A stretch of DNA of 64,000 nt. It comes from Pedobacter cryoconitis. GTDB lineage: Bacteria > Bacteroidota > Bacteroidia > Sphingobacteriales > Sphingobacteriaceae. Each line of letters begins with the position of its first letter. Position 1 is the stretch's first letter. Positions 52,756-62,100 of the stretch are shown here, piece after piece. Below the pieces are notes generated by a model. The model did no database searches, was not told the origin of the DNA, and was given only the letters and a program-made list of their open reading frames with translations. The translations under genes and the position numbers were made by a program. The DNA lies in the NCBI RefSeq assembly GCF_001590605.1, contig NZ_CP014504.1:5580001-5644000 (forward strand). Reading direction: 5' to 3'.

Positions 52756-53838
52756 ATGAAACAAAAATTACCACTGCCATTATGGACAATAGTAACGCCT
52801 GTTATAGCCTGGTTGGCTTATTTCGGGATTTCTCTGGATCTTGGTATACTTTATACCTTTTTTCTTGCAGCTGTACTAATTGGTGGAGTACTTGCTGCTG
52901 TTCACCATGCCGAAGTTGTAGCGCACCGGGTCGGTGAACCATTTGGTACTTTATTACTCGCATTAGCGATTACCATTATAGAAGTTGCATTGATTGTTTC
53001 TCTGATGTTGACCGGAGGGCCGGATGTGGCTGAACTTGCCAGGGATACAGTACTCGCGGCCGTTATGATTATTTTAACGGGAATAGTTGGGTTAAGTTTG
53101 CTTGTAGGTGGTGCTAAATTTAAAGAGCAAGTATTCAGCTTGCCTGGAGTTAGTGCGGCGCTGGTTACGCTTACAGCAATTATGGTGCTTACGCTAATTC
53201 TTCCAAATTACACCACAAGTAAAGCCGGGCCACAATATACCCAGGTTCAGCTGATTTTTGTAGCTGTAGTTTGTTTGGTTTTGTATGGATCTTTTGTCAT
53301 GGTTCAGGCGGTTAGACACCGGGATTATTTTTTGCCTCCTGAGGCCGATGGAAATGAGGATGCACATGCTGAACCGCCAACAAAAAAAGTAGCTTTAATG
53401 AGTGCTTTTTTATTGGTGCTATGCTTGGGCATTGTTGTATTACTGGCTAAGGCTTTAGCTCCGGACATTGAAAACACTGTTGTAAATATGGGTGCACCAA
53501 AATCTTTAGTTGGTGTAATTATCGCAGCTGTAGTTTTATTGCCCGAAGGACTTGCTGCTTACCGTGCTGCAAAAAAGAACCGTTTACAGACCAGTCTTAA
53601 TCTTGCTTTAGGCTCTGCACTTGCGAGTATCGGTTTAACAATTCCTGCAGTTGCAATTGTTGCTATGGTAACTGGTATGAGTATTACCTTAGGAATTGAT
53701 ATGAAGGCAACAGTTTTACTGTTGCTTGCTCAGTTTACAATTATGCTTTCGCTGGCTACCGGCCGCACGAACATATTACAGGGTATAGTACTGCTGGTTA
53801 TTTTTGCGGTATACCTTTTCACTATTATTGCTCCTTAG
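52756..53838 (+). CDS. Calcium/cation:proton antiporter (CaCA family, ChaA-like)
   Basis: A 360-residue membrane protein with about 11 helices in two homologous halves. The first ion-binding repeat reads FGTLLLALAITIIEVALI (63-80), the second has VVLLPEGLAAYRAAKKN (about 266-282) followed by NLALGSALASIGLTIP. These are the alpha repeats of CaCA exchangers, and the overall length matches ChaA. It would expel calcium or monovalent cations for protons in the inner membrane. A terminator follows 14 bases after the stop. Confidence 0.92.
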   Translation: MKQKLPLPLWTIVTPVIAWLAYFGISLDLGILYTFFLAAVLIGGVLAAVHHAEVVAHRVGEPFGTLLLALAITIIEVALIVSLMLTGGPDVAELARDTVLAAVMIILTGIVGLSLLVGGAKFKEQVFSLPGVSAALVTLTAIMVLTLILPNYTTSKAGPQYTQVQLIFVAVVCLVLYGSFVMVQAVRHRDYFLPPEADGNEDAHAEPPTKKVALMSAFLLVLCLGIVVLLAKALAPDIENTVVNMGAPKSLVGVIIAAVVLLPEGLAAYRAAKKNRLQTSLNLALGSALASIGLTIPAVAIVAMVTGMSITLGIDMKATVLLLLAQFTIMLSLATGRTNILQGIVLLVIFAVYLFTIIAP

Positions 53839-53852
53839 TTTGAGCTGATTAT

Positions 53853-53887
53853 AAGCAGGTTTCTTCAGGAAATCTGCTTTGTTTTTT
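53853..53887 (+). terminator. Rho-independent terminator of the antiporter gene
   Basis: Outer stem AAGCAG/CTGCTT and inner stem TTTC/GGAAA with a short loop, followed by GTTTTTT. Confidence 0.8.
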
Positions 53888-53951
53888 ACTATTTTGAATA
53901 TTTGTATCTATTAATAATTAATATTGATTAATTTTAATGTATTAAATATTT

Positions 53952-55553
53952 ATGAGCATATTCGGTACTAAACAAACAAATCCACAAGCTGTTCTGCACT
54001 TATTGATCAAAAGCATCCATGGCAAAGTAACACGTGAAACCAGCAATCAATGTGTTCTTAATCATCCGGAATACCCAAGTCTATTAGCTATCAGTGATTG
54101 TTTAACGGACTGGGGAATTGAAAATGAAGCTTACCGCCTAGATAAAAAGGAGTTTAATGCGGCTGGTATGAGCTTTCCATTTATAGCACATTTTCCAGAA
54201 AAAGATGGATATTTTGTACTGGTGCACCAGTTGATTAATCAGACGGTCCAATTTTCTGATGAAGACAACTATAAAGAAACAATGGATGAAAAGATATTTT
54301 TGGATCGTTGGAGTGGTATTACTTTAAATGCAGAAACCAATACAAAAAGTGGAGAAAAGAATTATCAGCAAAACCGGTTAAGATCATTTATTAAAGATTT
54401 ATTGTTGCCGTCTTCCTTATTAGTTTTATTAGGAAGTATCTATCTCGTTTTTTTTCAAGAGTCCTTTAATCTATTTCATTTTCTTTTAGGCCTGGTAAAA
54501 TTGACCGGGTTAGGGTTCAGTATACTCTTACTGGTTCAAAGTATGAATTCAAATAATCCCTTTATACAAAATCTTTGCAAGCTGGGTGGCAAGGATGGAT
54601 GCAACGCAATTCTCAAAACTGATGCAGCAAATTTAACTTCGTGGTTAAGCTGGAGCGAAGTAGGGTTTTTCTACTTTGGGGGCTCATTACTGTTGTTATT
54701 GCTGAGTCCGCAGGCCATCGGTATATTGGCGTGGCTAAACCTATTTGCAATGCCTTACACTATTTATTCGCTATCCTATCAATACCGCAAGCAAAACTGG
54801 TGTATTCTTTGTTGCCTTGTTCAGGTTGTGCTCTGGCTGGAATTCTTGGTGTTAATTTTAATGAATGGCAGCGGCATTAGTGCAATTTACAACCTTTCGA
54901 ATATTTCCTCTTCCTTGTTTTATTTGCTGCCGCTGGCCTTTTTATTTCCAATTGTTGCCTGGGGATTTCTGAAGCCATTCTTTTCCAAGGCTGCTCAGCT
55001 GATCCCTTTGCAGGAGCAGTTGAAGAAATTTAAATACAATGTTGAATTATTTAATCAGATACTAACCAGTCAGCCTCGTTATGCTGTAACAGATGAATTG
55101 ATGCCGGTATTATTAGGTAACCCTGAGGCGGAGAATGTGATCACTATAGTCAGTAATCCATATTGTGAACCCTGCGCTAAGGCACACCAGGTAATGGAAG
55201 ATTGGATAGAGCGACGTAACGATGTGCAGTTAAAAATAGTTTTCTCTACTGTGAACGAGGATAATGACATGCGAACTAAAATTGCAAGGCATATAACGGC
55301 TTTACAATTATTGGATAATAAATCAATAGTGAAAGATGCGCTGAACGAATGGTATGCTGAAAATGACCAGAATTACGATAGCTGGGCCTTAAAGTATCCT
55401 GTAGGTTTTAATGGTGAAATGCGTGAAGTAAGTAAAAAGCAACGGGATTGGTGTGATATGGCAGGCATTACTTTCACACCAACTATTTTCGTTAATGGTT
55501 ATAAGTTACCGGAGCCATATACTTTAGAGGATGTTAAGTATTTGATTAATTAA
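53952..55553 (+). CDS. C39-like/VKOR/thioredoxin three-domain membrane protein
   Basis: A 533-residue fusion. An N-terminal C39-like domain (about 10-125, with HPEYPSLLAISD at 38-49) lacks the usual catalytic Cys loop and is probably a binding domain. Four to five helices follow as a vitamin K epoxide reductase-like region with the Cys pairs C209/C217 and C284/C287. The C-terminal thioredoxin-like domain (about 365-533) has C405-E-P-C408 and cis-Pro510. VKOR-thioredoxin fusions oxidise disulfides in the periplasm; the C39-like version in Bacteroidota is often linked to peptide export. It shares direction with the type II thioesterase 61 bases downstream. Confidence 0.88.
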   Translation: MSIFGTKQTNPQAVLHLLIKSIHGKVTRETSNQCVLNHPEYPSLLAISDCLTDWGIENEAYRLDKKEFNAAGMSFPFIAHFPEKDGYFVLVHQLINQTVQFSDEDNYKETMDEKIFLDRWSGITLNAETNTKSGEKNYQQNRLRSFIKDLLLPSSLLVLLGSIYLVFFQESFNLFHFLLGLVKLTGLGFSILLLVQSMNSNNPFIQNLCKLGGKDGCNAILKTDAANLTSWLSWSEVGFFYFGGSLLLLLLSPQAIGILAWLNLFAMPYTIYSLSYQYRKQNWCILCCLVQVVLWLEFLVLILMNGSGISAIYNLSNISSSLFYLLPLAFLFPIVAWGFLKPFFSKAAQLIPLQEQLKKFKYNVELFNQILTSQPRYAVTDELMPVLLGNPEAENVITIVSNPYCEPCAKAHQVMEDWIERRNDVQLKIVFSTVNEDNDMRTKIARHITALQLLDNKSIVKDALNEWYAENDQNYDSWALKYPVGFNGEMREVSKKQRDWCDMAGITFTPTIFVNGYKLPEPYTLEDVKYLIN

Positions 55554-55614
55554 GCTCCTTAAGGTGTGCTAAAGCCAGAAAAAGAGTAAATACCACTAAT
55601 TTAATTTAAAAAAA

Positions 55615-56331
55615 ATGAAGAAGATAAAACTTTTCTGTATCCCCTATGCCGGAGGATCAGCAACAATTTATACGAAATGGAATCGGCATCTAAGTCCTTC
55701 TGTTGAACTGAATGCGATTGAACTTGCAGGCCGGGGAAGCAGAATACAAGAGCGATTATATCAGAATATTTCTGAAGCAGTTGAAGATATTTTTAAAGTC
55801 ATCAGCAAAGATATTGGTCAGTCTCCTTACGCAATATTTGGGCATAGTATGGGTGCTATGCTTTCTTATAAGCTTGTTCAGCGAATCAGAGATGCTGGTT
55901 ATGCAGAACCGCTGCATATATTTTTTTCGGGGCGTGGGGCGCCTGGGATCAAAAGGGATGATCTAAAGAAATATCATTTAATGAATGATGAAGAATTTAA
56001 GGAGGCAATAATTAAGCTGGGCGGGACTCCACCAGAGTTTTTTGAACATCCTGAGTTAATGGAAATGTTCCTGCCTTTATTGAAAAACGATTTCAAATTA
56101 TCTGAATCAGATGAAATTCATGCAGACCTCAGGCCATTTGATCAAAACCTTACTGTTTTTTTAGGAAAAGATGAAGATTTAACGGCTGAGCAGTGTAATA
56201 ACTGGAAGAAACATACCTATAAACTTTGTAATATTCATTATTTCAATGGTGGACATTTCTTTTTGCATAATGAAACAAAACAGATTACGAAAATAATTAA
56301 CAATGTCTTGCTAAATGGATGCTATGAGTAA
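55615..56331 (+). CDS. Type II thioesterase (GrsT/TesA-like)
   Basis: A 238-residue alpha/beta hydrolase with the family opening FCIPYAGGSATIYTKW, Ser78 in GHSMGAML, an acid in LGKDEDLT (D186 or D188) and His214 in FNGGHFFLH. Type II thioesterases clear wrongly loaded carrier proteins of non-ribosomal peptide and polyketide synthases. No such synthase or carrier protein is visible in the window, so this is an orphan or serves a distant cluster. Its stop is directly adjacent to the stop of the convergent hydrolase pseudogene. Confidence 0.9.
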   Translation: MKKIKLFCIPYAGGSATIYTKWNRHLSPSVELNAIELAGRGSRIQERLYQNISEAVEDIFKVISKDIGQSPYAIFGHSMGAMLSYKLVQRIRDAGYAEPLHIFFSGRGAPGIKRDDLKKYHLMNDEEFKEAIIKLGGTPPEFFEHPELMEMFLPLLKNDFKLSESDEIHADLRPFDQNLTVFLGKDEDLTAEQCNNWKKHTYKLCNIHYFNGGHFFLHNETKQITKIINNVLLNGCYE

Positions 56332-56755
56332 TTAAAATCCTTTATTTTTTAACCAGGCTTGAAAAAGGGCAGGCCAGGCAGAAACAGGAGAGTCTTTTTT
56401 ACCGATTCCCCAGCCATGGCCGCCTGTTTGAAAAATGTGCATTTCGACAGGTACATCCGCTTTTTGCAGGGCAGCATTCATTAAGTAAGAATTATTGATT
56501 GGAGATATAGGATCATCAATGGCTTGCGCCAGAAAGACTGCAGGCATAGGATTGCTGACTTGCAGTTCCACTGAATAAGCTTCTTCTTGTGCTGTTGTTG
56601 GGTTTTCTCCCAAAATACTTTTTTTAGCGTGTGTCTTATTGAAAGGTGGCAGCATTGTAAGTACAGGAAATAATATTGCTGGAAGAATGTTTACGTTGGG
56701 CAGATACAGTAATTCCTGCGGTCAGAAATCCTGCAATCAATATCATTTTTCTCAT
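56332..56755 (-). pseudogene. Alpha/beta hydrolase (acetylxylan-esterase-like) with large internal deletion
   Basis: From ATG 56755 the frame reads a clean signal peptide (MRKMILIAG...VSAQ) and then hits a stop after about 38 codons. One frame over, ILFPVLTMLPPF begins without a start and continues into a family C-terminus with the acid-site region QAIDDPISP and the His-site region TGGHGWG. The middle, about 180 residues including the GxSxG nucleophile, is absent, and the join shifts the frame. The junction lies near 56660-56675. The remains cannot be an active hydrolase. Confidence 0.85.
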
Positions 56756-56766
56756 GTTCAGGTACA

Positions 56767-57408
56767 TTAATTGGTGTCTATTTTTACGTAATCTGGCGTA
56801 AAGGCAAGTAGATCTGTAAATAATAACCGGTTGTTTCTGACTTGGTAATTCCAGTTGATGAATTGTAGATAATGTCCTTTTTTGTCAATGGGCGAGTCTT
56901 GTTTGTAAAGTAGTTGCTTATAGTTTTTATGCTCCAGCCATCCAAAGATCTCAGTAAAAGTCCGGCCATCATCCTGTCTGATAAATTGTGCCAGTTCTTT
57001 AACCAGGTGAATGGTGTCGTCAGTTAAGGCAAGGCTTAATCCATAGCGGGTTTCGAATTTCGGAAGCACATATTTGTCAAGATCAGTTGTGTATTTTGGA
57101 TTGGATTTTATTTGCTCTTCTACATTTGCCTGTTCTTCTGCAGTTAAATCTTTTAAATAATAACCTGAGCAATAATCAGCACCAATTTGCTTCTTAAATT
57201 TTGAATTGAAAAGACGTTTTAATTCCACGAGTGGTTCTTCTTGCAGAGTTCCGATCTGATTTTCTTTGATTGATCCTGTTTCCCAATCTCCCATCACAAA
57301 AAAATGATATTCTTCATATTCTATAGGGATGAATTTTTCTATTCTATGGATTCCTTTGCTGTATGATTTTACCCACTGGCCAATTTTAAAGTTTTTATAA
57401 GTCTGCAT
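56767..57408 (-). CDS. Hypothetical protein, unrecognised
   Basis: A 213-residue protein without signal peptide or membrane helices, rich in charged and aromatic residues. The N-terminus KIGQWVKSYSKGIHRIEKF resembles the small beta-barrel opening of proteins that bind nucleic acid or other ligands, but that is a weak likeness. It lies 4 bases downstream of the methyltransferase gene on the same strand, so it may be co-transcribed with it. I do not recognise a family and propose no function. Confidence 0.7.
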   Translation of the reverse strand: MQTYKNFKIGQWVKSYSKGIHRIEKFIPIEYEEYHFFVMGDWETGSIKENQIGTLQEEPLVELKRLFNSKFKKQIGADYCSGYYLKDLTAEEQANVEEQIKSNPKYTTDLDKYVLPKFETRYGLSLALTDDTIHLVKELAQFIRQDDGRTFTEIFGWLEHKNYKQLLYKQDSPIDKKGHYLQFINWNYQVRNNRLLFTDLLAFTPDYVKIDTN

Positions 57409-57412
57409 CTTG

Positions 57413-57976
57413 TTAAAATAAGGTATTTGCTGGTTTTTCAGAATTATCTCTTTCGAATTTAAGCAACCATTTTTTCTTTTCTACTCCGGCGGCATATCCG
57501 GTCATGCTGCCATCACTGCCAATTACGCGGTGACAAGGAATGATAATGGCTAAACGGTTCCTGCCGTTTGTGGAGGCAATTGCACGAATGGCTTTGGGAT
57601 TATTCATCTTATCGGCTTGCTGTTTATAAGAACAAGTTTGTCCGTACGGGATTTCCTGTAATATTTTCCATACTGTTTGTGCAAATTCATTTCCAGGCGC
57701 GTGCAGGGGAACTGAAAATACCTTCCTCTTCCCCTCAAAATATTCGGCCAGTTCATTCTCTAATTGATCTAAGTGTGGATTTTGTCCAGGTTGCATCACT
57801 GCATTAAGCAGTTTCTGTAAATCAAGAATCTCTTTTTCTAATCTGATCCGGTTAATGAATTCCAGTATACAAATGCCTTCTGCAGTAGCTCCTGCCAGCA
57901 TCGGGCCTAGCGGCGTAGAGATTTCTGTAGTAGTGATTATGCTGGTTTCGATAGGTAGCTCTTGTTGTGTTTTCAT
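57413..57976 (-). CDS. Methylated-DNA--protein-cysteine methyltransferase (Ogt/MGMT)
   Basis: A 187-residue DNA-repair protein with the acceptor Cys148 in IIPCHRVIG, the helix-turn-helix part with YGQTCSYKQQA (111-121) and ASTNGRN (134-140) ahead of the active site. It removes O6-alkyl groups from guanine by irreversible self-alkylation. I start it at ATG 57976; the frame also allows ATG 58018, which would add 14 residues unlike the family. N-terminal region 1-75 is the usual variable Ogt domain. Confidence 0.92.
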   Translation of the reverse strand: MKTQQELPIETSIITTTEISTPLGPMLAGATAEGICILEFINRIRLEKEILDLQKLLNAVMQPGQNPHLDQLENELAEYFEGKRKVFSVPLHAPGNEFAQTVWKILQEIPYGQTCSYKQQADKMNNPKAIRAIASTNGRNRLAIIIPCHRVIGSDGSMTGYAAGVEKKKWLLKFERDNSEKPANTLF

Positions 57977-58018
57977 AAGATCAACATCAAACCCGAAATT
58001 ACGGAATGTATTCCTCAA

Positions 58019-58325
58019 TAGGAACCCATTTCTTGCGCAAAAGAAGAGAAGTCTTCGTACTTATTCAAAATAACTTATTTGCAAACCAACAATTTGGTAA
58101 CACCGGGTAAAGGGGCGTCTTTTAATGATTCAATTGAAAAGTTCTTAACATTAGTGTGGATAACTATGTGGAAAACCAATAATATGTGGAAAAGGTAAGT
58201 CTGAATAATAAAATACTGAACAGGAACTGAATCAGTCTGGAGGAAATCGTGAAAGGAGAGAAGCTGTTGATTTCAGCGATGATCAATAATAGCCTGCTTC
58301 CTGTTCAAATATATTTATTATAGCC
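58019..58325. other. Non-coding gap between the methyltransferase gene and the Wadjet operon
   Basis: About 310 bases. It holds the methyltransferase promoter region and, towards the Wadjet side, the paired sequence at 58217-58307. No gene seen. Confidence 0.5.
58217..58307 (-). terminator. Structured element downstream of jetD, candidate terminator
   Basis: TGAACAGGAA (58217-58226) pairs perfectly with TTCCTGTTCA (58298-58307). The 71-base interior contains a further TTGAT/ATCAA stem. On the minus strand an AT-rich stretch with several T-runs follows. It begins 19 bases after the jetD stop. Confidence 0.5.
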
Positions 58326-59183
58326 TTAAAGTCTAATTAAAGCTTCCTGTTCCAGTCCTTTTTTATATTTATGCAAAAGTGAAATAATTTGTAGAATTTC
58401 CGGTTCCTCTATAGTTTCTGATGAAAAGTTGGCTTTCTGATTATCGTATATTTTCCTGTTTCCAAGCCTGGCAATGAAATCTTCCAGGTTTGGGGGTATA
58501 AAAAATCTCGTGCGAATACCAAGATGCCGCTTATATTCTTGTAAATAAATATTGATACCGGCAAAGTCATAATCACCAAAATGAAGGTGTGGATTTTGGA
58601 TGTAACTGAGCCATTTGACCAAATCTTTACTTTGATTTTGAGGGTAGCGGCTTACAAACAAAGTTTTAATACCTCTAAAAAGGTATTGTTGCTTACTGAT
58701 CAAGCTAAAGTTCTCGGCATTTTCTACACTTACGATTGTCACATCTGGCTGAGGAATAAAGTGCTCAAAATCATGAATAAACTGAAATGTTCCCTGTGGG
58801 GGATGAATAATAATCTGCTGTTGATTTAAAGTTGCCGTTATAGGTTCATAACAATTAATGAGAAATCCTTTAAATGTTCTTATCTTTTTTATTTTAGAAT
58901 CTGCTGCTGATTGCACCATCAATGCCCTGCTTAAATTCTCATGGTTTAAGGTGTCAATATAGATTTCAAGATTAGCAATAGAAAATCGATTAAATAAGAA
59001 TGCAGCTAAAGACTCCTTGTGGGAAATATGAAAAACACTTTTTAAACGGCCTGACCTGCTGTCGGCGATAATACCTTCAGCAAGTAATTCTGCTATTAGT
59101 GGATAATTTAATTTACTTGCAGGTATTTTCTCTCCCTTAGCTAATTGTAAAAGTTTAACCGCTAAAGATTTGCTTAATCTCAT
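58326..59183 (-). CDS. jetD: Wadjet system Toprim nuclease subunit JetD-like
   Basis: A 285-residue protein with a C-terminal Toprim domain. VENAENF (153-159, Glu154) and GDYDFAG (203-209, Asp204 and Asp206) fit the Glu and DxD metal ligands of JetD/topoisomerase VI-A-type Toprim folds, and GLEQEAL at 276-282 matches the conserved end of JetD proteins. In Wadjet, JetD cuts circular plasmid DNA once the SMC complex has reeled it in. The protein is about 100 residues shorter than many JetD proteins, with a reduced N-terminal region, so it belongs to a compact variant. It follows jetC after 3 bases. Confidence 0.85.
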   Translation of the reverse strand: MRLSKSLAVKLLQLAKGEKIPASKLNYPLIAELLAEGIIADSRSGRLKSVFHISHKESLAAFLFNRFSIANLEIYIDTLNHENLSRALMVQSAADSKIKKIRTFKGFLINCYEPITATLNQQQIIIHPPQGTFQFIHDFEHFIPQPDVTIVSVENAENFSLISKQQYLFRGIKTLFVSRYPQNQSKDLVKWLSYIQNPHLHFGDYDFAGINIYLQEYKRHLGIRTRFFIPPNLEDFIARLGNRKIYDNQKANFSSETIEEPEILQIISLLHKYKKGLEQEALIRL

Positions 59184-59186
59184 GAT

Positions 59187-62100
59187 CTAATTGTTTGTAA
59201 TCAGTTTTTTAACCGTAGTTACACTTTTGCTATCCTTCGACAACAGGTAGGTATGGCGATAATCCAGCGCATTGTAAGAAGTTGGAGAACTATTGATCAG
59301 TACAATATTTCTGTCGTTAGCAAACTTTAATATTCCTTTTACATTATTAGGATGCAATTTTCCTATTTCATCCATCATGCAATGCAGACGGAAATCCTTA
59401 AATCTCTTAGAGGCACTTTCTTTAAATACATTTAACAGCATGATATTAATCATTGCCTTAACTAATATATCTGTCCCTTCAGATCCAACATTAGTTAACT
59501 TTTCTACCCAGCCGCTGTCATTGTCGTTTTCTACTATTTTAAATTCCAGCTCAAACGTGTCGGATAAGTTGATTTCGTGCGTTTTGGAGGTGGCTATTTC
59601 TGCTGCAAAGTTTTTAAGATAGCTAACTGCCTTTTTATTGTTCGCTTCTGTATTGTCGGTGCTAAATAAGTTGGCCTTACCTAAGGTATGTTTATTTTCA
59701 TCATTAAAAGCCCGTATTTCTGATAATAGCATTACGATTTTATTTGCACTTGCTGAAAGTCTGAGGTTAATACTTTTGATTACCCCCGCAAAATTTCGTT
59801 CTTCAAAATCTTTATTAATTTGTCTTATTACATTTAAAATGATTCCTTCTTTAGAAACCAGTGCTGTTGTTTCCTTTCCAAGCTGGATAATCAGACTAGC
59901 AAAATGTTCATTGGTGCGTCTTTCATACTCGCCAATTTTATCCTCTTCCAAAAACTCTTTAAGGTTCTCTGCAAAACGTAGATAGTCCTCATTTTCAATC
60001 GGATTGGTTTGGAACCCGAATACATTGTTATAAGAAAAGTTACTTAGAAATTTACTGATTGCGCTACGCAAATCTGTAAGCCTTTCACTAAGACCAAAGC
60101 TGATGTCGTTTAGCTCTTGAATAAGTATTTTAAGTCTCTTTGAGGGTTTAATAATCTCTTTTATAGGAGATGAATTATGATTCAGCCTGGAGAAAACTTC
60201 CGTACCGGTAAAGGAATCGAACTCCTTCAAATCCTCATCGGCTTCCTTACGTAAACCCTCTAGCTCATCAATGATTACCTTCAATTTGTCTACAACTTCC
60301 TGAAGTTTTACTTTGACCAGTTCATGCCGCTGCTGTTCCGATAACAGACGGGTCTCAGATACTTTTTTATTCGCTTTAAAAACATCAACATGATCAAATA
60401 ATTCGCGTTTATCCTTATTATAATCAGCAACCAAATCCCGGTTTCTTTCAATAAACTGTAGTTCTTCTGTTATAGTAACCAGTTCCTTCTCAATGGTAGA
60501 AATCCTTACCATATCGGCCCCTTCATTTTTGAGTGTGTTGTTGCTTTGCAGTTTAATCTCTTCTTTACGCATGCTTATGGCCATTTCCTCGTCCTGGATT
60601 TCTTTATCGAGCTTTAGTATAGCTTCCTCCAGAATTTTCTGTTGTAAAGCTATCCTGTTCTCCCTTTCTCTCCTTTTTTCTTCAACTTGAGTTCTGGTTT
60701 GTTTAATAAGAAACTGTAGCCGCTCATTGGCCAGTTGTCTTTCCTGTGTTACTTTTTCTATTTCCTGCTTAATTTCATGAATTGTATTTTTGCGTTCTGT
60801 TGCTGCTTTAACGTTCCATTCTTCTAACTGGATACTTGCAAGGTCTTTATCGAAAACTGCCTTTTGAGATTCATATTCCCTTAAAGCAATCAGATCTTTT
60901 AAAGCTTTAATTTGAGGCTGGTACTTCTTCTTGAATTTTTCCTGTTCTTTTCCTCTTGTTTCACCTAAAGAAATCAGCTCATCTTCTGCCTTCTTTATTT
61001 GATTGCTAAACTGCTGGCTTTCTCTTTTATAATCATCAATGGTTTTAACAGATGCCGATATCTCCTTAAGATCAATTTCTACACCAAAGAATGAGCCATT
61101 GTCAGCCCGGTTAATCTTTGGCGACAATCCAGATTGGAATAATACTTGTTCCTGGTCTATTACTTTTCCAATGGTTTGTTCCCAGCCTGGTTTATTCTCA
61201 TGCAGCCAGGTATATAAGGAATCTTTACTTTTATCCAGAATCAAATTGGTCTGTTCAATCTTCAACCTGGCGGCAGTAATGCGTTCATTAACTTTTATGG
61301 TTTGAAAGTTATAATCGGAATCATATTTGGTAATGTCAAAATCCCATGTTTTTTGTAAAGATTCAATCTGCCGTTTGCTGTCCTGAATATCAACTTCAGC
61401 TGTTTGCATCCTATGGGTAGCATCACTGATCAGCCGTTTGCTTTGGAGTATTTCAGTTTCAAAATAAGGTTTCAATTCAGCTTCTTTTTTGCGGAGTTCC
61501 AGCTCATGAATAAGATTGGTATGGCTTGCGATCGCCTGTTCTATATTGATTTTAACGTCTTTTTTCTCCTGCTCAATCTCAATTGCTATTTTCTCATATT
61601 GTTTAACAAGTTCTTCTTTAGAGGTGTAAAAACTATGCTGTAATTCATTCTTTTTTGCGTTCTTTGAATTAATGAAATCGCTGAGCCGATTTTGAAGTTG
61701 AACGGTTAAAGCTTCATACTTACTTGTTATCTCTTTGAAACGCGAGGAGAGCAACTCCTGTTCTTTTTGTAAATTGTTACGCTGATTTTCCCATTCTATT
61801 CTTTGAGCTATGCGTTGAATTACAAGAGTAATATTCTGCCGTTCATAATCTTCAGATTTCAGTTTGGCCTCTTTCAATTTTGCATCTAAAAGAATGATCT
61901 CCTTAGTTATTTTTTCTTTTTTCTCCTGGAATTTCTGATTGGCTTCTGCAACTTTTTTACAGGCAGCAGCCAGTTTTACTTGTTCATTTTCCAACTGCTT
62001 CAACATTACAGGAAAAGATTTCTGCAATAAAGAATGCGCTGCTATTAATAACTGTGCTGCCTCTATTTTATCCTTTTCAAGAAAACAAATTTTACTGTAT

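Noticed and set aside
57977..58018. Longer start for the alkyltransferase gene
   Set aside because: The added 14 residues have no family support; ATG 57976 fits the usual length.
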